Shown here in pieces: positions 22,579 to 30,397 of a stretch of 35,181 nucleotides of DNA. The position numbers were made by a program, and so were the translations under genes. Every line of letters starts with the position of its first letter. Within the stretch, counting starts at the first letter, position 1. The notes beneath the pieces were generated by a model. It was not told where the DNA came from. It searched no databases and saw nothing but the letters and a program-made list of their open reading frames with translations. This stretch comes from Clostridiaceae bacterium (lineage in GTDB: Bacteria > Bacillota > Clostridia > Oscillospirales > Acutalibacteraceae), in NCBI GenBank assembly GCA_016290665.1, contig JAEEUW010000013.1:1-35181 (forward strand), given 5' to 3'.

Positions 22579-25218
22579 ATGGAATGGATGGGACTCAACG
22601 AAATCCGCGAAAAGTATCTCCGGTTCTTTGAAAGCAAGGGCCACCTGCGCCTGCCGAGCTTTTCGCTGGTGCCGCAGAACGACAAGAGCCTGCTGCTGAT
22701 CAACGCCGGCATGGCGCCGCTCAAGAAATACTTCACGGGCGAGCTGACCCCGCCGCGCACGCGCGTGACCACCTGCCAGAAATGCATCCGCACGCCCGAT
22801 ATCGAGCGCGTGGGCATCACGGCGCGCCACGGCACCTATTTTGAAATGCTGGGCAACTTCTCGTTCGGCGATTACTTCAAGCACGAGGCCTGCCCCTGGG
22901 CCTGGGAGTTTTGCACGAAGGTCATGCAGATGCCCGTGGACAAGCTCTGGGTCACGATCTATCAGGACGACGACGAAGCGTTCGACATCTGGACGAAGGA
23001 GGTCGGCGTTGCGCCCGAGCGCATCGTGCGTCTGGGCAAGGAAGACAACTTCTGGGAGCACGGCGCCGGTCCCTGCGGCCCCTGCTCCGAGATCTACTTT
23101 GACCGCGGCGAAAAATACGGCTGCGGCAGCCCGACCTGCGGCCCCGGCTGCGACTGCGACCGCTACACCGAATTCTGGAACCTGGTGTTCACCCAGTTCG
23201 ACAACGACGGGGCAGGCAACTACAGCCGCCTCAAGAGCTGCAACATCGACACCGGCATGGGCCTGGAGCGTCTGGCCTGCATCATGCAGGGCGTGGACAA
23301 CCTGTTTGAGGTGGACACCGTGCAGAACATCATGAAGCACGTGATCCGCATCGCCGGCATCAACTATCACGACGACCCGCAGAAGGATATCTCCCTGCGC
23401 GTCATCACCGACCATATCCGCTCCACCACGTTCATGATCGGCGACGGCGTTATGCCCTCCAACGAGGGCCGCGGCTACGTGCTGCGCCGTCTGCTGCGCC
23501 GCGCCGCGCGCCACGGCAAGCTGCTCGGCATCGACCGTACCTTCCTGTATGAGGTCTGCGAAACCGTTATCAATGAGAACAAGAACGCCTATCCGAACCT
23601 CGAGGAAAAGCACGACCTGATCGTCAAGGTCATCAGGGCCGAGGAGGAATCCTTTGCCCGCACCATCGACACCGGCATGGCGCTGCTGCGGGACCTGCTG
23701 GCTTCCATGGACGGCACGGTGCTTTCCGGCGCGGACGCCTATAAGCTGCAGGACACCTACGGCTTCCCGATCGACCTGACCAAGGAGCTGCTGCAGGAAA
23801 AGGGCTACACCGTGGACGAGGACGCCTTCCGCGCGCTGGTCAAAGAGAACCGCGAACGCACCCGCGCCGCCCGCAAGGACGCCGGCGCGGAGGCCTGGAA
23901 GGGCGGCGGCGCCGCGCTGAAGGACCTGCCCGCCACGGCCTTCTGCGGCTATGAAACGCTGCGGTGCGACGGCACGATCCTCGCCGTGCTGATGGACGGC
24001 GAACGCGCCGAAGGCGTGGGCCGCGACGACGAAGCCGCGCTGATTCTGGACGCCACGCCCTTCTATGGCGAAAGCGGCGGCCAGGTCGGCGACAAGGGCA
24101 CGATCGCCGCGGGCGATGCGGTCTTCACCGTGCAGTCCGTTACCAGAACGGCCGACGGTCTGTTTTTGCACCACGGCGTCTTGACGGCGGGCGACGACCT
24201 TGCCGTGGGCGACAGAGTGACCGCGTCCGTGAACAAAGAGAGCCGCGACGCGACCAGACGCAACCACACGGCTGCCCATCTGCTGCAGGCTGCTTTGCGG
24301 CAGGTGCTCGGCTCCCACGTGGAGCAGGCCGGCCAGCTCGTGGACGCGCACGTCATGCGCTTCGATTTCGTCCACTTCTCGGCCATGACGGGCGAAGAGC
24401 TCCGGAAGGTGGAGACCATCGTCAACGAAAAGATCCTCGAAGCGATTCCGGTGGAAACGCGCGAAATGCCGATCGAGGAGGCCAAGGCCATGGGCGCCAT
24501 GGCTTTGTTCAGCGAAAAATACGGCGACGTGGTGCGCGTGGTCCGGGCGGGCGATTTCTCCGTTGAGCTCTGCGGCGGCACCCACGCCGAAAATACGGGC
24601 AATCTGGGCCTGTTCAAGATCGTGTCGGAATCCTCGGTCGCCGCGGGCGTGCGCCGCATCGAGGCCGTGACCGGCCTCAACGCGCTGCAGTATGTGAACG
24701 ACGCGCTCGGAACCATCGACGACGCGGCCGCCGCGCTCAAGATCGCCAACGGCAAGGAGCTGGTCTCCCGCGCCGCGGGCGTGATGGCGGAGCTGAAGGC
24801 GAAGGACCGCGAAATTGAAAAGCTCTCCGGCCAGATCGCTTCTGCCAAGGCGCAGAGCATGCTTGACAGCGTGACCGAGGTCGGCGCCGTGAAGCTCGTG
24901 ACCGCCTTCCTTGCCGATACCACGGTGGACGAGCTGCGCAAAATGTGCGACCTTGTCAAGAGCAAGGGCGACGATTACGTCGGCGTGATCGGCGGCGTCC
25001 AGAAGGCCAAGGGCAGCGGGAACATCTGCGTCTGCTGCGGCAAGGCGGCGATTGCCGCGGGCGCCCACGCGGGCAACCTGGCCCGCGCCGCGGCCCAAAG
25101 AGCCGGCGGCTCCGGCGGCGGCAAGCCCGACATGGCCATGGCCGGCGCCAAGAACATCGACATGCTGCCCGAGGCGGTGAACGCCGCCGCGGCGCTGCTG
25201 AAAGATATGCTGCATTAA
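22579..25218 (+). CDS. alaS: Alanyl-tRNA synthetase
   Basis: An 879-residue class II synthetase of full bacterial length. Order: catalytic domain (motif 1 around INAGMAPLKKYF, motif 2 near RHGTYFEMLGNFSFGDYFK, motif 3 GRGYVLRRLLRRAARH), tRNA-recognition domain, editing domain with zinc site HTAAH (in RNHTAAHLLQ) and CGGTHAENTG, and a C-terminal C-Ala domain starting near residue 730 with a coiled-coil-like lead-in. It charges tRNA-Ala and clears Ser- and Gly-tRNA-Ala. The ATG follows AAAGGAAG about 10 nt upstream and the T-box leader. The HIT gene starts 12 nt after the stop, so it is in the same transcript. Confidence 0.98.
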   Translation: MEWMGLNEIREKYLRFFESKGHLRLPSFSLVPQNDKSLLLINAGMAPLKKYFTGELTPPRTRVTTCQKCIRTPDIERVGITARHGTYFEMLGNFSFGDYFKHEACPWAWEFCTKVMQMPVDKLWVTIYQDDDEAFDIWTKEVGVAPERIVRLGKEDNFWEHGAGPCGPCSEIYFDRGEKYGCGSPTCGPGCDCDRYTEFWNLVFTQFDNDGAGNYSRLKSCNIDTGMGLERLACIMQGVDNLFEVDTVQNIMKHVIRIAGINYHDDPQKDISLRVITDHIRSTTFMIGDGVMPSNEGRGYVLRRLLRRAARHGKLLGIDRTFLYEVCETVINENKNAYPNLEEKHDLIVKVIRAEEESFARTIDTGMALLRDLLASMDGTVLSGADAYKLQDTYGFPIDLTKELLQEKGYTVDEDAFRALVKENRERTRAARKDAGAEAWKGGGAALKDLPATAFCGYETLRCDGTILAVLMDGERAEGVGRDDEAALILDATPFYGESGGQVGDKGTIAAGDAVFTVQSVTRTADGLFLHHGVLTAGDDLAVGDRVTASVNKESRDATRRNHTAAHLLQAALRQVLGSHVEQAGQLVDAHVMRFDFVHFSAMTGEELRKVETIVNEKILEAIPVETREMPIEEAKAMGAMALFSEKYGDVVRVVRAGDFSVELCGGTHAENTGNLGLFKIVSESSVAAGVRRIEAVTGLNALQYVNDALGTIDDAAAALKIANGKELVSRAAGVMAELKAKDREIEKLSGQIASAKAQSMLDSVTEVGAVKLVTAFLADTTVDELRKMCDLVKSKGDDYVGVIGGVQKAKGSGNICVCCGKAAIAAGAHAGNLARAAAQRAGGSGGGKPDMAMAGAKNIDMLPEAVNAAAALLKDMLH

Positions 25219-25230
25219 GGAGGAACGAAG

Positions 25231-25572
25231 ATGAACGATTGTATTTTCTGCAAGATCGCGTCCGGCGAGATCCCGTCGACCAAGGTCTATGAGGACGACA
25301 CCGTGCTCGGCTTCAAGGACCTGTCGCCTCAGGCACCGGTCCACGTGCTGCTGATCCCGAAGACGCACATCACGTCCGTTGACGACGTCACGCCCGAAAA
25401 CAGCGCCGTGGTGGCCCATATCTTTGAGGTCGCGGCAAAGCTGGCCAAGGAGTTCGGCCTTTCGAACGGCTACCGCATCGTTACCAACTGCGGCGAGGAC
25501 GGCGGCCAGACCGTGAAGCACCTGCATTTCCACATGATGGGCGGCCGTGCGTTCGGCTGGCCGGCAGGTTAA
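25231..25572 (+). CDS. hinT: HIT-family nucleotide hydrolase (HinT-like)
   Basis: A 113-residue histidine-triad protein with the signature HLHFHMM (His97, His99, His101); the middle His is the nucleophile acting on AMP-phosphoramidates and aminoacyl-adenylates. The start DCIFCKIASGEIPSTKVYED is typical, and the two Cys may form part of a zinc site. The link to alaS makes sense because HinT-type enzymes hydrolyse aminoacyl-AMP by-products of tRNA synthetases; here it shares the T-box-controlled transcript and has a TAAGGAGG ribosome binding site overlapping the alaS stop. Confidence 0.93.
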   Translation: MNDCIFCKIASGEIPSTKVYEDDTVLGFKDLSPQAPVHVLLIPKTHITSVDDVTPENSAVVAHIFEVAAKLAKEFGLSNGYRIVTNCGEDGGQTVKHLHFHMMGGRAFGWPAG

Positions 25573-25623
25573 ACCGATCGTTGTCCAACATCAGCTTTTT
25601 TCAATAAAGAAGGAGTGTGCATT

Positions 25624-26160
25624 ATGAAGACTTACAAAATGACCATCGCCGGATTGGAACGCGAACTGCCCATCTGCGAAGTCAACGAGCATCTGGACAT
25701 TGCCGGCTTCGTCATCTTCGGCGACGTGGAGATTACGGTTGCGGCGGCAAAGGCGCTCTTGGAAAAGTGCCCGGCCTTCGATTACATCGTGACCCCGGAG
25801 GCCAAGAGCATCCCCCTTGCCTATGAAATGGCAAAGCAGAGCGGCAAGCCCTACTTTGTCTGCCGCAAGGGCCCGAAGCTCTATATGACGAATCCCGTTT
25901 CGGTCAACGTGCGTTCCATTACCACCGCCAAGGTGCAGACCGTCTATCTGGACGGCGCCGAGGGCGATAAGCTGCGCGGCAAGCGCGTGCTGATCGTGGA
26001 CGACGTGATTTCCACAGGGGAATCGCTGGCCGCCGTCAACAAGCTGGTCCGGCAGTTCGACGCCGACGTCGTCGGTCAGGCCGCCGTGCTCGCCGAAGGC
26101 GACGCCGCCAAGCGCGACGACATCATCTTTCTGGAAGAGCTGCCCCTGTTCTTCAAATGA
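25624..26160 (+). CDS. Type I phosphoribosyltransferase (adenine-PRTase-like)
   Basis: A 178-residue cytosolic PRTase. The PRPP-binding motif is VLIVDDVISTGES; the N-terminal half (YIVTPEAKSIPLAYEMAKQSG) resembles the adenine/xanthine PRTase group. It probably salvages a purine base with PRPP; the exact base cannot be told from sequence, and the hood region differs from typical Apt. ATG 25624 has AAGGAG ending 8 nt upstream; the GTG at 25615 overlaps that site and is rejected. A hairpin of 11 bp without T-run (26167-26195) follows, then comEC. Confidence 0.82.
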   Translation: MKTYKMTIAGLERELPICEVNEHLDIAGFVIFGDVEITVAAAKALLEKCPAFDYIVTPEAKSIPLAYEMAKQSGKPYFVCRKGPKLYMTNPVSVNVRSITTAKVQTVYLDGAEGDKLRGKRVLIVDDVISTGESLAAVNKLVRQFDADVVGQAAVLAEGDAAKRDDIIFLEELPLFFK

Positions 26161-26166
26161 GCCGCA

Positions 26167-26195
26167 GGCCGGAGCGATCGAGCGTCGCTTCGGCC
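26167..26195 (+). other. Hairpin between the phosphoribosyltransferase gene and comEC
   Basis: GGCCGGAGCGA (26167-26177) pairs with TCGCTTCGGCC (26185-26195), 11 bp with one G-U pair and a 7-nt loop. No T-run follows, so readthrough into comEC is likely; it may be an mRNA processing or stability element. Confidence 0.5.
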
Positions 26196-26224
26196 CGCTT
26201 GGTTCCGCCTGAAAGGAGAGAGCT

Positions 26225-27766
26225 ATGACCCGTCCGTTTGCCGTCTGCGGCCTGACGCTGTTCTTTGTCATGCTTGCGCTGTCGTTTCTGCCCGGCGTCC
26301 GGTACGCCGCCGCGGCGGGCGCGGTCTTCTTCGTGCTGCTTGTGTGCGGCCTTTTGCACCGGAAAAGCCGAAAAGCCGGCTATCTGCCGTTCGCGTGCTG
26401 CGGCGCGCTTCTGGGGTGTCTGCTTCTGATCGCGTTCTGCACGCTGCAGCAGCAGCCGGCGCTTTCCTTCGTGCGGACCCGCGACGTGCTCGTCTGCGAA
26501 GCGCGCGATTATCCCAGGCCGAACAGCCGCGGCAACCGCCTGCTCGTTACGGCGAAGGTGACGCTGGAGGACGGCACGCGGGTGCCGGGCTGCGTGCAGC
26601 TTTCGCTGCCGCGCCACGAGACGGACGCCTGCAACTTTGCGTCGGACGTTGAGCCGGGTGATACGATCCGCTTCACGGGGCCGCTCTATGCCTTGGGCGG
26701 TGACAACGCTTCGGTCGTTCGCTCGTTCCAAAGCCGGTCGCTGTTTCTGGGCAGCTATCCGGTTTTGAACGGCTCACTGCAAAAGAACGCGCGCCCTTCG
26801 CCCTACATGCGTCTGCTTCGGCTGCGCAAGGACATGATCCGCACGCTGCAGCGCTCGTTCCTGCCGGATCAGGCGAGCCTGCTCACCGCCGTTTTGTTCG
26901 GCGACAAAAGCCAGATGTCCGATGCGCTCTACGACGCCTTTCGCCGGGCCGGCGCCGCGCACATCATGGCGGTGTCCGGCATGCATCTGTCGGCGTGGGT
27001 CTTTTTCCTGCTCTGGCTTTGGAAAAAGCGCACCCGAAACCTGCAAACGGCGGGCGGGGTGCTGCTGCTCGTGGTTCTTGCAGTCATGGCGCTGGCGGGC
27101 TTCAGCGGATCCGTGCTGCGCGCCGGGCTGATGATGGGCGTCTATCTGGTCGGCCTGCTTTTGCGCAGACGGCCTGACGGGCTCAACTCGCTCGGCTTTG
27201 CCGCGCTGGTCATCCTCTGCGTGCGCCCGGGCTTCTGCATGCACGTCGGGTTTATTCTCTCGGTGCTTTCCACGCTGGCGATCCTGACGTTCGCACTGCC
27301 GATCACGCAGCAGATCGACCGCGTGATCACCCGAAGGGTCCGTACGCAGCCGCTTGACCGCTGGCTGAGCGCCGCCGCGGCCTCGGTTTGCATCAGCGTC
27401 TGCGTCACGGTCGTCACGCTGCCGGTTCAGATCGCCTCGTTCGGCGCGGTGTCGCTCGTCACGGTGCTGACCAACCTGTTGCTGCTGCCGTTTTTGCTGC
27501 CGCTGCTGCTTCTTGGGGGTCTGTTCCTTTTGCTGCACGCCGTCCCCGTGCTCGGAACGGTGCTCCGGTTCCTGTGCGAGGGTGTGGCGCGCTACTGCAT
27601 CCGGATCGCCAAAACGATGGCCGCGCTGCCGTACGCCTCGCTGACGCTGCCGAAATCCGCCGCCGTCTGGGCGGCCGTGTTGACGGCCGCGTTCTGCCTG
27701 GCGTTTCTGGCGCTCCGCCTGAAAAAGCGCAGGCTTGACCTTTTTGAAGATTTCAGTATAATATAA
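26225..27766 (+). CDS. comEC: ComEC/Rec2-family DNA uptake channel, short form
   Basis: A 513-residue polytopic membrane protein with the ComEC competence domain: FGDKSQMSDALYDAFRRAGAAHIMAVSGMHLS is the family hallmark (here read across 26897-26995), followed by many membrane helices. The N-terminal third (after 2-3 helices, about residues 70-190) fits the DUF4131/OB-like periplasmic domain. The C-terminal metallo-beta-lactamase domain of longer ComEC proteins, thought to degrade the non-transported strand, is absent; the protein stops after the last helices and a basic KKRRLDLFEDF tail. ATG 26225 follows AAAGGAGAG. Whether the organism is competent cannot be told; other com genes are not in the window. 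Confidence 0.88.
   Translation: MTRPFAVCGLTLFFVMLALSFLPGVRYAAAAGAVFFVLLVCGLLHRKSRKAGYLPFACCGALLGCLLLIAFCTLQQQPALSFVRTRDVLVCEARDYPRPNSRGNRLLVTAKVTLEDGTRVPGCVQLSLPRHETDACNFASDVEPGDTIRFTGPLYALGGDNASVVRSFQSRSLFLGSYPVLNGSLQKNARPSPYMRLLRLRKDMIRTLQRSFLPDQASLLTAVLFGDKSQMSDALYDAFRRAGAAHIMAVSGMHLSAWVFFLLWLWKKRTRNLQTAGGVLLLVVLAVMALAGFSGSVLRAGLMMGVYLVGLLLRRRPDGLNSLGFAALVILCVRPGFCMHVGFILSVLSTLAILTFALPITQQIDRVITRRVRTQPLDRWLSAAAASVCISVCVTVVTLPVQIASFGAVSLVTVLTNLLLLPFLLPLLLLGGLFLLLHAVPVLGTVLRFLCEGVARYCIRIAKTMAALPYASLTLPKSAAVWAAVLTAAFCLAFLALRLKKRRLDLFEDFSII
27735..27762 (+). promoter_or_regulatory. Promoter of the holA group
   Basis: TTGACC (27735-27740), 16-bp spacer, TATAAT (27757-27762), lying in the last codons of comEC. 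Confidence 0.65.
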
Positions 27767-27801
27767 AAGAGTTTTCTTTCAACGGAAAGAGGTGAGCGAG
27801 A

Positions 27802-28839
27802 ATGGCCGTGTTCGACGAAAAGGCGCTGCGGGCGCATCTGAAAGAAAAGACCTTCCTGCCGTGCTATCTGTTTGTGGGCGAGGAGGATTACCTCAAGCGC
27901 CTGTATGCCGACAGAATCGCCGATTCCGCGACGGACAGGGCGTTCGCCTCGTTCAACGTGGAGCGGTTCGACGGCAAAAACCTCGACCTGCGCGACGTGT
28001 TCGACCATGCGTCGGTGCTGCCGATGATGGGGGAGCGCCGCGTAATCATTGTGGACGACATGAAGCTCGACCCGCTTTCGGCGCGCGACGAAGCGCTGCT
28101 GAAGGACGGCCTGCCGGGCGTGCCCGACACCACGGTGCTGCTGTTCCTGCAGACGCTCAATCCCGTTTCCAAAAAAACGGGCAAAAAAGTCCGCGACCTG
28201 TTCCAGCAATACGGCGCGGTGTGCGAGCTCAACAAACGCACCGGGCAGGAGCTTTACCGGCCCCTGATCGCTTCGGCCGGAAAGCAGGGCTGCACGCTGT
28301 CGCCCGCCATGGCGCAGTATCTCGTTTCGTGCGTGGGCGACGATTTCCACGTGCTGATTCAGGAACTCGCCAAGGTCTGCGCCTATGCGCAGGGCGAGAT
28401 CACAAAAGCGCATATCGACGCCGTGGCCACCAAAACGCTGGACGCCAAGGTCTATGCGCTGGCCCGCGCCCTGCTGCAGCATGATTTCGACAAGGCCTAC
28501 GCCGTGCTGGACACGCTGGTGCAGCTGCGCACGGAGCCCTATTACATCCTCGGCGCGCTGAACGGCACCTACATCGACCTCTACCGCGCCAAAACGGCCA
28601 TGACCTGCAGCGGCAGCACAGCATCCCTCGGCGCCGCCTATTCCTATAAGGGCCGCGAATTCGCGCTGAACAACGCCGTGCGCGACAGCCGCAGCCTCAC
28701 GCTGCCCCAGCTGCGGCAAAGCCTTGCCGTTTTGCTGGACGCCGACCGGCGGCTCAAGAGCACGGGCGAAAACGGCGTGCTGGTGATCGAACAGCTGCTG
28801 GTGCGGCTGCTTCTGATCGCGAATGGGGAACGCGTATGA
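27802..28839 (+). CDS. holA: DNA polymerase III subunit delta
   Basis: A 345-residue clamp-loader subunit that opens the sliding clamp. It shows the family's N-terminal region (PCYLFVGEEDYLKRLYADRI), the degenerate Walker-like domain, an ERRVIIVDDM-type segment (GERRVIIVDDMKL) and the C-terminal helical domain with NAVRDSRSLTLPQLRQSLAVLLDADRRLKS, typical of HolA/YqeN. Length matches. It follows comEC, a neighbourhood common in Firmicutes (comEC-holA). The stop overlaps the next gene's start by 4 nt, so translation is coupled. Confidence 0.93.
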   Translation: MAVFDEKALRAHLKEKTFLPCYLFVGEEDYLKRLYADRIADSATDRAFASFNVERFDGKNLDLRDVFDHASVLPMMGERRVIIVDDMKLDPLSARDEALLKDGLPGVPDTTVLLFLQTLNPVSKKTGKKVRDLFQQYGAVCELNKRTGQELYRPLIASAGKQGCTLSPAMAQYLVSCVGDDFHVLIQELAKVCAYAQGEITKAHIDAVATKTLDAKVYALARALLQHDFDKAYAVLDTLVQLRTEPYYILGALNGTYIDLYRAKTAMTCSGSTASLGAAYSYKGREFALNNAVRDSRSLTLPQLRQSLAVLLDADRRLKSTGENGVLVIEQLLVRLLLIANGERV

Positions 28840-29426
28840 TCAAACTGAAACAAGCCGTGATCGTCGAAGGCAGATATGACAAGATCAAGCTGTCGAATCT
28901 GCTTGACGCGCTGATTCTGACCACCGACGGCTTCGGCATATTCAAAGACAAAGAAAAACAGACCTTTCTGCGCCGGCTGGCGCGGGAACAGGGCCTGATT
29001 ATTCTGACCGACAGCGACTCTGCGGGCTTTCTGATCCGCAACTTTTTGCAGTCCGCGCTGCCGCCGGAGCAGATCACGCACGTCTATATTCCCGATCTGT
29101 TCGGCAAGGAGAAGCGCAAGCGCGCCCCCGGCAAGGAGGGCAAGCTCGGCGTGGAGGGCGTCAGCGAGCAGGTGCTGCTGGAGGCGTTCGCCCGCGCCGG
29201 CGTCACGGCGGACAGGAGCGACGCGGCCCCGGCGCAGCGGCTGACAACGGCGGATCTGTTTGCGCTGGGTCTTTCCGGCAAGCCCGACAGCGCGGCGAAG
29301 CGCAGGGCGCTGCTGCAGAAGCTGGCGCTGCCCGAGCGGCTTTCCGCCTCCGCGCTGCTGCGGGTGCTGAACGGTTATGTGACAAAAGAGCAATTTGAAA
29401 CGGCTTTGAAGGAGATCGGACTATGA
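28836..29426 (+). CDS. Toprim-domain protein, ribonuclease M5-like
   Basis: A 196-residue protein with an N-terminal Toprim domain: [13 protein letters not shown] carries the conserved Glu, and [18 protein letters not shown] the DxD motif. These are the metal-binding residues of RNase M5 (RnmV), which matures 5S rRNA in Firmicutes. The C-terminal part (about 115-196) fits the DUF4093 domain found in the M5-like group. Slightly different from classical RnmV in its C-terminus, so I leave out the symbol. It overlaps holA (ATGA) and ispF (ATGA), meaning tight co-translation. Confidence 0.83.
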   Translation: MIKLKQAVIVEGRYDKIKLSNLLDALILTTDGFGIFKDKEKQTFLRRLAREQGLIILTDSDSAGFLIRNFLQSALPPEQITHVYIPDLFGKEKRKRAPGKEGKLGVEGVSEQVLLEAFARAGVTADRSDAAPAQRLTTADLFALGLSGKPDSAAKRRALLQKLALPERLSASALLRVLNGYVTKEQFETALKEIGL

Positions 29427-29902
29427 GAATCGGACACGGCTATGACGTTCACCGGCTGGTGCCGGACCGCAAGCTGATCCTCGGCGGAACGGAGATCCCG
29501 TATGAAAAGGGTCTGCTCGGCCATTCCGACGCGGACGTGCTGCTGCACGCAATCGCCGACGCGCTGCTGGGCGCAGCTGCCCTGGGCGACATCGGCCTGC
29601 ATTTTCCCGACAGCGATCCGCGCTTTGCGGGGGCAGACAGCGCCGCGCTGCTGCGCGAGGTCTGCGCGCTTGTGCGCGGGAACGGCTATGAGATCGAAAA
29701 CATCGACGCCACCGTGCTTTGTCAGGCGCCGAAGCTGCGGCCGTTCATCGACCGTATGCGGCAGAATATTGCCGCCGCGTGCGGCGTCGGGGTCGGACGG
29801 GTGAGCGTCAAGGCGACCACCGAAGAGGGCCTCGGCTTCACAGGCGCCGGCGAGGGGATTGCCGCGCACGCCGTGACGCTGCTGCGGGAGGAACTGGTAT
29901 GA
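29423..29902 (+). CDS. ispF: 2-C-methyl-D-erythritol 2,4-cyclodiphosphate synthase
   Basis: A 159-residue enzyme of the MEP isoprenoid pathway that cyclises CDP-ME 2-phosphate and releases CMP. Visible: [12 protein letters not shown] with metal ligands Asp8 and His10, [22 protein letters not shown] with His in [18 protein letters not shown], and [17 protein letters not shown]. Full family length and trimeric by homology. Start overlaps the preceding stop by 4 nt and its own stop overlaps the next start by 4 nt. Confidence 0.97.
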   Translation: MRIGHGYDVHRLVPDRKLILGGTEIPYEKGLLGHSDADVLLHAIADALLGAAALGDIGLHFPDSDPRFAGADSAALLREVCALVRGNGYEIENIDATVLCQAPKLRPFIDRMRQNIAAACGVGVGRVSVKATTEEGLGFTGAGEGIAAHAVTLLREELV

Positions 29903-30366
29903 GAATCCGCAAAGCGACGAAGGCGGATATTCCGCAGATTCTGCGCCTGCTGGTGCAGGTCAACATGATCCACCACAACGGGCGGCCGGATATCTTCAAG
30001 GGGCCCGCGACGAAGTTTGACGAGGCGCAGCTTTGCGCGCTGCTGAAGGACGAAACGCGCCCCGTTTTTGTCTGCGCCGAAAACGACGAGGTGCTCGGTT
30101 ATGCGTTCTGCGAGCTGCGCGCAACGCCCGACGGTCCGATGCTGGTCGGACAGACCACGCTGTTCGTCAACGATCTTTGCGTGGACGAGACCGCGCGCGG
30201 GCGGGGCGTCGGCCGGGCGCTGATGCACCATGTTGCCGAGCTGGCAAGGAAAACCGGCTGCCGCAGCGTGACGCTCAACGTCTGGGCGTGCAACGAGGGC
30301 GCGCGCCGGTTCTATGAAGCGCTCGGCATGCAGGAGCGGCTTCGGGTCATGGAACTGCCGCTGTGA
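29899..30366 (+). CDS. GNAT-family N-acetyltransferase
   Basis: A 155-residue GNAT acetyltransferase. It begins [15 protein letters not shown], has the central strand region with [10 protein letters not shown], the acetyl-CoA loop [15 protein letters not shown] (Q/RxxGxG/A motif, read as RGRGVGRA), and the C-terminal [22 protein letters not shown] segment. Substrate unknown. The start overlaps the ispF stop (ATGA), so it is the last tightly coupled gene of holA-M5-like-ispF-GNAT. A longer reading upstream in frame lies inside ispF and is rejected. Confidence 0.9.
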   Translation: MRIRKATKADIPQILRLLVQVNMIHHNGRPDIFKGPATKFDEAQLCALLKDETRPVFVCAENDEVLGYAFCELRATPDGPMLVGQTTLFVNDLCVDETARGRGVGRALMHHVAELARKTGCRSVTLNVWACNEGARRFYEALGMQERLRVMELPL

Positions 30367-30397
30367 CCCATTTGCATTTTTCAGGAGGATACCGAAC

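Noticed and set aside
22540-25533. Very long open frame (997 codons) on the minus strand opposite alaS
   Set aside because: Shadow of a fully conserved alaS; high GC removes stop codons, and the translation is His/Arg/Ala-rich without any domain.
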